Assembly: GCF_000744815.1 (NCBI RefSeq)
Contig: NZ_JQMQ01000005.1
Location: forward strand, 504,055-568,054
Source of the DNA: Phaeacidiphilus oryzae TH49
Lineage (GTDB): Bacteria > Actinomycetota > Actinomycetes > Streptomycetales > Streptomycetaceae
Direction: 5' to 3'
Length of the DNA: 64,000 nt
Position numbers and translations under genes: made by a program
The notes under the pieces: model-generated
The model's input: only the letters and a program-made list of their open reading frames with translations
The model's database searches: none
What the model was told of the DNA's origin: nothing
Part shown: one piece after another, positions 7,461 through 14,049 of the stretch
How the letters are laid out: the number at the start of each line of letters is the position of its first letter
Numbering within the stretch: position 1 is the first letter of the stretch

Positions 7461-9374
7461 TCAGCCGCCCCGCACGGCCGATCGCGCGTCCGGGACGCCG
7501 GCGCCCGTGCGGCCCAGGTGGTCGCCCGGGACGGGGACGCAGCTGCCCAGCAGCTGGGCCACCACCTGGTCGACCCGCCACTCCGACCGCTGCGTCGGCG
7601 TGGGCGTCGCCATCGGCGGCTGGATCGGCGACTGCGGCTGCGGCTGCGCCTGCACCTGGGCGAGCGCCAGCGCCGCCAGCCCGGTGACATGCGCCGCCGC
7701 CAGCGCCGTGCCCTCGGCGACCGCGTACGAGCCGGTGACCGCCGTGGTGAGGATCCCCTCCCCCGGCGCGGCCAGGTCGACCCCGGGCCCGAAGGCCGTG
7801 AACCCCGGCGCGTACAGCCCCGGCCGGGCCATGGCGCCGGCTGCCTCATGGGCCTCGTGGAGCGTCCCCGGCGGGTATACCCCGGGCACCCCGACCGCCC
7901 CGACCGACAGCACGCCCGGCAGCCCCGCCGGCAGCGCGACCCCGGTGCCGGAGTCCCCCGCGGGCGCGATGCACAGCACCCCGGCCCGCCGGACGTCCTG
8001 CAGCTTCAGCGCGACCGCCGCGGACGGCTCCGGGTAGCTGAGGTCGATCTGCGCGATGTCCACGCCCTGCGCGACGCACCAGTCCAGTGCCTCGATCAGA
8101 TGGCTGAGCCGCCCGTGCGGGAAGAGCCCGCAGGAGTAGAGCTCCGCCTCGGCGGCGATGCCGGCGATCCCGGCCCTGTTGTCCGCCGCCGCGATCACCC
8201 CCGCACACCAGGTCGCCCGCCCGGTCGGGTCGACGTCCGGGATCCGGTCGGAGTCGGCGACGAAGTCCCGGCCGCCGTGCACGGCGTTCTTGAGGTCCGG
8301 GTGGGCCGGGTTGATCCCGGAGTCCAGCAGGGCGATCCGCACCCCGTGGCCGCGGAGGGTCGGCGGCAACTCGTGGAGCCTCAGCGCCTGCTGGCCCCAG
8401 CCGAGGATCGAGCGGTCCGGGAAGCCGGTGAAGGTCTCGGCCAGCGGCCGCAGTTCGACCATCGCCTCCTCCTCGCCGCCCTGCGCCGGCTGCGGCCGCC
8501 GCACCAGCGCGGACCAGTAGTCGGCGATCGGGCGGACGGCCAGGGCCAGCACCGTCTCCGGGGTGTCGCCGTAGAGCTGGAGGACGGCCCGGCCGCCGGA
8601 GTCGGTGACCGCGTGGGCGGGCCCGGTCCGGCCGACCGCCCAGACGTGGGCGCCGCCGACCGGGGCGCCCTCGGTGCCGCGCACCCGGACCCTCATCGGG
8701 ACGGGCTCGTCCAGCACCGGGGCCAGCGCCGGGTCGGCCACCGGTAGCGCGGCCGTGATCGGGCTCGCCGCGGTGTAGACCAGCGGCTGGTCCGGTTCGA
8801 CCAGCAGCTGCGGGTCGCCGGCCAGAGCCCGGGCCCGGTCGGCCGGCATCTCGACCACGATCACCGGCGGGCAGGCCCGCGGCTGCAGTCCGGGCGGCTG
8901 GAGTCCATGCGGCTGGAGTCCAGAGGGCGTCAGGCCGCCCGCCGTGGCGGCCCCTCGGCCCTGGCCGGCGTCGATCTGCCGGACCACCCGCACCTGGCTG
9001 TCCTCGTCCAGCGCCTTCAGAAGTGCGGCGGCGTCCACCAGGGGCACCGCCGGCCGGCCCGGCGGGGACGGCGGGAACGGACTGGGCAGCACCAGGTACC
9101 GGCCCCACTCCGCTCCCTCCTGCCCCCGCTGCCCGCCGGGGGCCCGCTGCGCGGCCGCGCCGCTCTGGCCGGGCCGGCCACTCTGGCCACCCGCGCCGCT
9201 CTGCCCGCTCTGGCCGGGCTGGCCACTCTGCCCGCTCTGGCCGGGCTCCGGGCCCGGCGCGCCGGTCGACGCCTGCTCCGCGGCCTCGCGCCCGGCCGCC
9301 GCCTTCCTGCTCGTCCTGGGAGGGACCTTGCCGCCGCGCTCACCAGGCGGGACCGTCCCACCGGTCTCACTCAT
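7461..9374 (-). CDS. Subtilase (S8) pseudoprotease
   Basis: 637 residues without a signal peptide. A Gly/Gln/Ser-rich tail (45-80, repeats of GQSG and GQPG) precedes a domain of unknown fold, a carboxypeptidase-regulatory-like beta sandwich (about 225-310) and a subtilisin domain (about 340-580). The Asp of the triad is kept (D351 in IALLDSGINPAHPD). The catalytic His motif GHGTHxAG has become GRATWCAG (W389), the Ser motif GTSMAAP has become GTALAAA (A557), and the oxyanion Asn is Asp in PAGDSG (D474). Peptide hydrolysis is therefore very unlikely, and a binding or scaffolding role is inferred. ATG 9374 is preferred over GTG 9383. A Gln-rich protein gene ends 101 bp upstream on the same strand and shares the GQSG/GQPG low-complexity motif, so the two probably act together. 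Confidence 0.9.
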   Translation of the reverse strand: MSETGGTVPPGERGGKVPPRTSRKAAAGREAAEQASTGAPGPEPGQSGQSGQPGQSGQSGAGGQSGRPGQSGAAAQRAPGGQRGQEGAEWGRYLVLPSPFPPSPPGRPAVPLVDAAALLKALDEDSQVRVVRQIDAGQGRGAATAGGLTPSGLQPHGLQPPGLQPRACPPVIVVEMPADRARALAGDPQLLVEPDQPLVYTAASPITAALPVADPALAPVLDEPVPMRVRVRGTEGAPVGGAHVWAVGRTGPAHAVTDSGGRAVLQLYGDTPETVLALAVRPIADYWSALVRRPQPAQGGEEEAMVELRPLAETFTGFPDRSILGWGQQALRLHELPPTLRGHGVRIALLDSGINPAHPDLKNAVHGGRDFVADSDRIPDVDPTGRATWCAGVIAAADNRAGIAGIAAEAELYSCGLFPHGRLSHLIEALDWCVAQGVDIAQIDLSYPEPSAAVALKLQDVRRAGVLCIAPAGDSGTGVALPAGLPGVLSVGAVGVPGVYPPGTLHEAHEAAGAMARPGLYAPGFTAFGPGVDLAAPGEGILTTAVTGSYAVAEGTALAAAHVTGLAALALAQVQAQPQPQSPIQPPMATPTPTQRSEWRVDQVVAQLLGSCVPVPGDHLGRTGAGVPDARSAVRGG

Positions 9375-9475
9375 CGCTGCCACCCGCTCTCGCAGTCGTC
9401 ACGGATCACCGACGGGCCGGCCGACGTGGTGGCGCCGACCGGCCCTCGCTCATCTCCTGCGGTTCCCGGCGCCGG

Positions 9476-10249
9476 TCAGACACCGATCCCGATCTGCTGG
9501 CCGAACGGCTGCCCCTGCTGCTGCCCGAACGGGCCGCTCTGGCCAGGCTGGCCGATCTGGCCGAGCTGGCCGCTCTGACCGATCTGGCCGGCCAGGTGGG
9601 ACTGCGCGACGTACTGGGCGATCTGCTGGGCGTGCCGGCCGACGGAGACCAGCGTCGCGTGCAGCACCGGCGCGGTCCGCCGAGCGGACTCCACCAGTAC
9701 GTTGCCCCACGCGTACTGCGGGAGCTGGCCCTGCTGCTGAATCGCCATCAGTGCCTGCGGGTCCATCCGCAGCTGCTCGGTCACCGCCGACAGCGCCGCT
9801 TCGGCGGTGCGCAGCGACACGTCGGTGACCACCTGCGGCAGCAGCTGGCCGAGCTGGTGCTGGATCTGGTGGCTGATCTGCTGCTGGATCTGCTGCACGA
9901 TCTGCTGTGCCTGGCTCGCCTGGTGCGCGCTGTACGGCTGCTGCTGCATGCCGAACGGCTGCATCTGCTGCTGCCCGTAAGGCTGCTGCCCGAAGGACTG
10001 CGGCCCGAACGGCTGGTGCCCGTACGGCTGCTGCTGGCCGAACGGCTGCTGCTGCCCGAACTGCTGGCCGAACGGCTGCTGCCCGACCCCCTGCTGGTGG
10101 ATCAGATGCTGCGACTGCGGCTGCTGGCCGTACTGCTGCTGGCCGAAGGGCTGCTGCTGCGGCTGCTGGCCGAACTGCTGCGGCCCGAACGGCTGCTGGC
10201 CGAACGACTGCTGCTGACCGTACTGCTGCTGGGGGGTGTAGACCGACAT
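9476..10249 (-). CDS. Gln/Phe-Gly-rich prion-like protein
   Basis: 257 residues in three parts. Residues 1-105 are extremely Gln-rich with about ten FG dipeptides (repeats such as QQPFGQQ and QQQPYGHQ). Residues about 110-215 form a helical region (VSLRTAEAALSAVTEQLRMD and SARRTAPVLHATLVSVGRHA) that looks like the folded core. The C-terminal 40 residues are again low complexity (GQIGQSGQLGQIGQPGQSG). The start is firm: ATG 10249 is preceded by AGGAGGAGCTCG. There is no signal peptide or membrane helix. The composition resembles prion-like or FG-nucleoporin-like phase-separating segments. The gene is upstream of the dead subtilase, and its C-terminal repeat resembles that protein's N-terminal tail. 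I cannot assign a named family. Confidence 0.85.
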   Translation of the reverse strand: MSVYTPQQQYGQQQSFGQQPFGPQQFGQQPQQQPFGQQQYGQQPQSQHLIHQQGVGQQPFGQQFGQQQPFGQQQPYGHQPFGPQSFGQQPYGQQQMQPFGMQQQPYSAHQASQAQQIVQQIQQQISHQIQHQLGQLLPQVVTDVSLRTAEAALSAVTEQLRMDPQALMAIQQQGQLPQYAWGNVLVESARRTAPVLHATLVSVGRHAQQIAQYVAQSHLAGQIGQSGQLGQIGQPGQSGPFGQQQGQPFGQQIGIGV

Positions 10250-10685
10250 CGAGCTCCTCCTCGCGTCCCGGGGACGAATCGGCAGGCCCGGATTGGGTCC
10301 GTCGCCAGACACCTAAGCACCAACCGCGGATGCCGCCTACACCGTGGAACGCCCGCCCACTGGGGGAATCTTTGACCGATGGCGAGCACGCTCCGCCGCT
10401 GCCGCCCGCCCCTCCGGCGACAGTGCCGGGCCCCCTGTGGCGGCCGTGGTGGGCGTTGCCCGTCCGGCAGCGTTGTCGGGCGGCCGGGAACTGCGCGGGT
10501 CACTCCGCGCGACCGGCGCCGCCCCGGCCGGCCCGCCGTTCGCCCCGATGCCGACGGGGCGTCACCGGCCCGGTCGCCGCGCTCGGATTCCCTTCACCCG
10601 CCGGGCCCAAATCTCCACGCGGCACCCGAAAGCGGATCCGCCGTACGCCGGTTCCGCTTGCCGTCGCCGACGGGGGTCCGGCCGG
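10250..10685. other. Intergenic region, 436 bp, no gene seen
   Basis: This stretch lies between the GNAT gene and the Gln-rich protein gene, both on the minus strand. It should hold the promoter of the Gln-rich/subtilase pair, but I see no convincing -35/-10 pair. Open frames crossing it lack a start signal and a recognisable product. Confidence 0.5.
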
Positions 10686-11210
10686 TCAGCCGCCGACGGC
10701 CGTCTGCCAGCGGCGTTCTCCGTCGTGGAAGCGGTCCGTCGGCCGGAGACCGACCGCGGCGGCCACGGCGGCGGAGGCCGCGTGCTCGGGGTCGATGTGC
10801 GCGACCAGCTCGGCGACGCCCTCGTCGGCGAGCCGGCCGGCCAGCGCGCGGGCGGCCTCGGTGGCGTAGCCCCGGCCCTGCCAGGCCGTGCCGATCACCC
10901 AGGCCAGCTCGGCGGTGCGCGGGCCGCGCCCGCTCGCCCCGCTGACGGTGGCCTGGACCGTGCCGGCCAGCCGGCCCTCCGCGCGGACCCGGACGACCCA
11001 GTTCCACCAGACGACGTCCGGGTCCGGAGATCCGGCGGTCAGCCGCCGGTAGCGGGCCAGCAACTCCTCGGGGGTGTCCGGCCGGCCGCCGGTGAACTGG
11101 TGGAGCGCCTGGTCGGAGAGGACCTCCGCCATCTCCGGGGCGTGCCCGACCGCCAGCGGCAGCAGGTCGAGCCGGGGGGTGGCCATCGGCCGGGACCGGA
11201 GCTGCGTCAT
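10686..11210 (-). CDS. GNAT family N-acetyltransferase
   Basis: 174-residue acetyltransferase. It begins MTQLRSRPMATPRLDLLPL, the usual RimJ/RimL-like first strand (an area normally reading ETPRLxLRP). The acetyl-CoA loop is clear: ELAWVIGTAWQGRGYATEAA (101-120), with motif A Q/RxxGxG/A as QGRGYA, then a C-terminal strand in which VAHIDPEHAASAAVAAAVGL replaces the usual NxxSxxVxEKLGF. It should transfer an acetyl group from acetyl-CoA to an amine of a small molecule or protein N-terminus. The gene diverges from the TetR gene with about 120 bp between, so the regulator could act on both. The substrate cannot be told from sequence. Confidence 0.9.
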   Translation of the reverse strand: MTQLRSRPMATPRLDLLPLAVGHAPEMAEVLSDQALHQFTGGRPDTPEELLARYRRLTAGSPDPDVVWWNWVVRVRAEGRLAGTVQATVSGASGRGPRTAELAWVIGTAWQGRGYATEAARALAGRLADEGVAELVAHIDPEHAASAAVAAAVGLRPTDRFHDGERRWQTAVGG

Positions 11211-11321
11211 CGCGCCGACGATACGCCCCCGGCCCCGACCCGGCCCCGCCCCCGGCCCCGCCCCCGGCGTCGGCGTCGGAGTCCGGGCGTCGAGCCAGGT
11301 CGGCCGGGCCCTCCGGGCGTA

Positions 11322-11327
11322 TAGGCT
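11322..11327 (+). promoter_or_regulatory. -10 box of a leaderless promoter for the TetR gene
   Basis: TAGGCT sits 6 nt before the GTG start at 11334 within the sequence GTATAGGCTCGTCGC, with no ribosome binding site between. This is the typical arrangement for actinobacterial leaderless transcripts. Confidence 0.55.
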
Positions 11328-11333
11328 CGTCGC

Positions 11334-12053
11334 GTGGCGAGGACGGCGAGCACCGCGGGCACGACGGGCACGGCAGGTACGGCGGGCACGCCAGGTACCG
11401 CGGGCACGCCAGGTACCGCGGGCACGCCAGGTACCGCGAGCGCGGATCAGCAGACGGTACGGCGCGGCCCCGGCCGCCCTCGGGAGCAGCGGGTCGACCG
11501 GGTGGTGCTGGCCGCCGTCCTCGAACTGGTCACCGAGCAGGGCATGGACGCCGTGACGATGGACGCCGTCGCGGCCCGCGCGGGCGTCAGCAAGCCCACC
11601 ATCTACCGCCGCTGGCCCACCAAGCAGGACCTGATCGTGGCCGCGGCGGAGACCCGGGTCGGCCCGCTGGACATCCCGGACGCCGGCGACTTCCGGTCCG
11701 AGCTGAGGGCGCTGCTGGAGTCCCGGCTGCGGGTCTACCGCGCGGCGGGGACCGACCGCCTCCTCGCCGAGCTGATCGGCACTGCCGGTCGCGGCGGCCC
11801 CGAGCGCTCGGCCTATGCCGGCTACGCCCAGCGGGTCACCGAGCAGACCCGGCTGATCCTGGAGCGCGGGATCCGCCGCGGCGACGTCCGGGAGGACGTG
11901 GACGTGGCGACGGCGGCCACCATGGTGGCCGCCCCGATGGTGTTCCGCCTGGTAGGCGAGCGGCTGCCGCTGAACCAGCGCTTCGTGGACGAGCTGCTGG
12001 AACTCCTGACCCACGCGTTCGGCGCGGGCGGCACGGCAGCCGCGGCGGACTGA
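11334..12053 (+). CDS. TetR/AcrR family transcriptional regulator
   Basis: 239 residues. After a Thr/Gly/Ala/Pro-rich tail of about 38 residues, a TetR helix-turn-helix is clear (MDAVTMDAVAARAGVSKPTI, YRRWPTKQDL), followed by a C-terminal ligand domain of the TetR_C_11 type. The tail contains three perfect 18-bp tandem units (GCGGGCACGCCAGGTACC, about 11383-11440) coding for repeated AGTPGT. GTG 11334 is probably read from a leaderless mRNA; a start nearer the helix-turn-helix cannot be excluded. The downstream dioxygenase gene starts 96 bp later with its own promoter-like sequence and a palindrome, so it is a likely target. Confidence 0.9.
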   Translation: MARTASTAGTTGTAGTAGTPGTAGTPGTAGTPGTASADQQTVRRGPGRPREQRVDRVVLAAVLELVTEQGMDAVTMDAVAARAGVSKPTIYRRWPTKQDLIVAAAETRVGPLDIPDAGDFRSELRALLESRLRVYRAAGTDRLLAELIGTAGRGGPERSAYAGYAQRVTEQTRLILERGIRRGDVREDVDVATAATMVAAPMVFRLVGERLPLNQRFVDELLELLTHAFGAGGTAAAAD

Positions 12054-12078
12054 CGCCGAATCTCCCCTTGCCCCGCCC

Positions 12079-12107
12079 TTGCGGCAGCCCGGGCTGATAT
12101 CGATACT
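12079..12107 (+). promoter_or_regulatory. Candidate promoter with overlapping palindrome before the dioxygenase gene
   Basis: TTGCGG at 12079-12084 and GATACT at 12102-12107 are separated by 17 bp and form a plausible sigma-70-type promoter. The perfect 8-bp palindrome TATCGATA at 12098-12105 overlaps the -10 box in an otherwise GC-rich stretch. It could be part of an operator for the adjacent TetR regulator. The assignment is by eye. Confidence 0.4.
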
Positions 12108-12149
12108 TCCAGTAACGAAACAAAGCCGCCCCTCACCGCGGAGGACGCC

Positions 12150-13079
12150 ATGACCACCGTTCCGGCACCGGCGACACCGGCCCCCGTGCTCGACAAGCCG
12201 CTGATGCGCTACGGACGGCGCACCCTGGAGCGCAACGCCCCCGGCCGCGAGCCCGTCGAGTACCAGCTGCTCACCGTCCACCCGATGACCCCGCACCTCG
12301 GCGCCGAACTCGGCGGCGTCGACCTCTCCCAACCGATCGGCGCCGAGCTCGCCGACGAGATCCGCGCGGCACTGCTGGAGTGGAAGGTGGTCTTCTTCCG
12401 CGACCAGCACTCCTTCGCCCCCGAGCACCAGCGGGCACTGGCCGCCCTGTGGGGCGAACCGGAGGAGAACCCCTTCTTCCCCAAGGGCCAGGGAGTCGGC
12501 GTCTCGCGCCTCGCCAAGGACGCGACGGCGGTCGGCAATGAGAACATCTGGCACAGCGACCACTCCTTCATGGCCAACCCGGCACTGGGCTCGGTGCTGC
12601 GCGCCGTGGAGGTCCCGCCGGCCGGCGGCGACACCATGTGGGCCGACATGGGCGCCGCCTACGACAACCTGCCGGACGAACTGAAGCAGCGGATCGAGGG
12701 GCTCCGCGCCGAGCACGACTGGGTGCCCAGCTGGGGTTCGATGATGACGGAGGAGCAGATCGCGAAGCTGCGCGAACGGCTGCCCGCCGTCCAGCACCCG
12801 GTGGTGGTCCGCCACCCGGTCACCGGCCGCCGCCTTCTCTACGTCAACGAGCCGTTCACCACCCGGATCGTCGGCCTCTCCGCGGAGGAGAGCCGCGAGC
12901 TGCTGGACGAGCTGGTGCTGCAGGCCCGCATCCCCGAGTACCAGGTGCGGTTCCGCTGGCGGGCCGACTCGGTGGCGATCTGGGACAACATCGCCGTCCA
13001 GCACTACGCGATCAGCGACTACTACCCGGCCCGCCGGGTGATGGAGCGGATCGCCATCGCGGGCGTCCCGCTGTCCTGA
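12150..13079 (+). CDS. TauD/TfdA family Fe(II)/2-oxoglutarate dioxygenase
   Basis: 309-residue non-haem iron oxygenase. The 2-His-1-carboxylate triad is visible: H135 and D137 in ENIWHSDHSF and the distal H285 in NIAVQHYAISDYYPARR, with the following Arg (R295 or R296) as the 2-oxoglutarate carboxylate ligand. These enzymes couple decarboxylation of 2-oxoglutarate to hydroxylation, often releasing sulfite from taurine or alkylsulfonates, or cleaving aryloxyalkanoates; the substrate here is unknown. Length is normal for the family. GCGGAGGACGCC before ATG 12150 is a good binding site. An acyl-CoA ligase remnant follows directly, so the gene may once have belonged to a longer catabolic operon. 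Confidence 0.92.
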   Translation: MTTVPAPATPAPVLDKPLMRYGRRTLERNAPGREPVEYQLLTVHPMTPHLGAELGGVDLSQPIGAELADEIRAALLEWKVVFFRDQHSFAPEHQRALAALWGEPEENPFFPKGQGVGVSRLAKDATAVGNENIWHSDHSFMANPALGSVLRAVEVPPAGGDTMWADMGAAYDNLPDELKQRIEGLRAEHDWVPSWGSMMTEEQIAKLRERLPAVQHPVVVRHPVTGRRLLYVNEPFTTRIVGLSAEESRELLDELVLQARIPEYQVRFRWRADSVAIWDNIAVQHYAISDYYPARRVMERIAIAGVPLS

Positions 13080-13084
13080 GCCGT

Positions 13085-13195
13085 GCAGCGCCGCAGGTCC
13101 GCGCCCGGATCGCCGCCTGCAAGTACCCGCGCGAGCTCCGGCTCGCCGACGCCCTGCCCAAGGGCGCCACCGGCAAGACCCTCATGCGTGAGATC
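13085..13195 (+). pseudogene. Remnant: C-terminal tail of an AMP-forming acyl-CoA ligase
   Basis: The frame starting just after the dioxygenase stop reads QVRARIAACKYPREL, then RLADALPKGATGKTLMREI. This is the highly conserved C-terminal end of ANL-superfamily acyl-CoA synthetases (KYPR...D.LPK...TGK..REI), including the catalytic Lys of the TGK motif. Nothing upstream encodes the rest of the enzyme, because the preceding bases belong to the intact dioxygenase in another frame. The fragment has no start codon with a ribosome binding site. I read it as the leftover of a deleted gene. Confidence 0.8.
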
Positions 13196-13360
13196 GCGGG
13201 CGACGAAGCCGCCGGGACCGGCGGGCGCCATGGACTCCCCCTCCGGCACGCCGGCTCCCCCACCGCCCCCTGCGGCACTCCCCGAGCAGACGTCAAGCAC
13301 CGTAACAGCGGCCACTGACAACCGGGAGGCAGCCGAACGGCCGCCGCGGGGCCCTCGGCC

Positions 13361-13825
13361 TCAGCCCTCGCCGACCGGGAGGTCTCCGCGGTTCCAGGAG
13401 CCCAGCACCATCAGGGTCCGGGTGCCGATCACCATCCCGGAGCCGCGCAGCCGGTCGACCACCCGCTGGAGGTGGTCGAGGTCCCTGACCCGCATGTGGA
13501 CGAGAGCGTCCAGGTCCCCGGCGATGGTGAACACCGCCTGCACCTCCGGGAGTTGGCCGGTGATCCGGTGGATGTCCCGGATGCTGGTGCTGCCCGCGCA
13601 GCGGACCTCGGTGAAGGCCTCCACGCCCCAGCCGAGCTTGGCGTGGTCCACCTCCACGGTGAAGCCGGTGATCACGCCGTTCGCCCGCAGCCGGTCCACC
13701 CGCCGCTTCACCGCGGCCACCGAGAGGCCGACCTCAGGGGCCATCTCGGAGTAGGTGCGCCGGCCGTCCGCCTTGAGCAGGCGCAGCAGTCGGCGGTCCG
13801 TCGCGTCCAGCTCGTCCGCCGCCAC
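13361..13825 (-). CDS. Lrp/AsnC family transcriptional regulator
   Basis: About 154 residues: an N-terminal winged helix (LDATDRRLLRLLKADGRRTY and SEMAPEVGLSVAAVKRRVDR) and a C-terminal RAM/AsnC effector domain (STSIRDIHRITGQLPEVQAV, then FTIAGDLDALVHMRVRDLDH). GTG 13825 is preferred because GGAGGGGGAG lies just upstream and it gives normal family length; TTG 13861 would add 12 residues. It diverges from the indolepyruvate oxidoreductase gene across 224 bp. Lrp-type proteins often sense amino acids and control the divergent gene, so aromatic or branched amino-acid control of that enzyme is a natural inference. Confidence 0.92.
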   Translation of the reverse strand: MAADELDATDRRLLRLLKADGRRTYSEMAPEVGLSVAAVKRRVDRLRANGVITGFTVEVDHAKLGWGVEAFTEVRCAGSTSIRDIHRITGQLPEVQAVFTIAGDLDALVHMRVRDLDHLQRVVDRLRGSGMVIGTRTLMVLGSWNRGDLPVGEG

Positions 13826-14049
13826 CGGCTCCCCCTCCGCAGACCATGCGACCTCACGCAATCAAAGCGAGCGATGCGGCCGCTGTCCATCGGTTCTTTG
13901 CGTCTTTCCGTTGACCGGCGGCGGACTCCTTGCGTGCGTCCCCGCCGATTGGTGTGCTGAGGATCATCGGGATCCCGCGCCCGGCCCGCGAACGACCACG
14001 CCCCCCGGCCGACCCCGCCCCACGACCGTCCACGCCCGTGGAGGAACTG

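Noticed and set aside
6779-8747. Open frames running through the 16-bp repeat array on both strands
   Set aside because: The repeat lacks stop codons in several frames by chance. The frames have no start signal and their non-repeat parts are antisense to the subtilase gene.
10686-13004. A 772-codon minus-strand frame
   Set aside because: Only its last 174 codons (from 11210) are a real gene, the GNAT protein. The rest is antisense to the TetR and dioxygenase genes.
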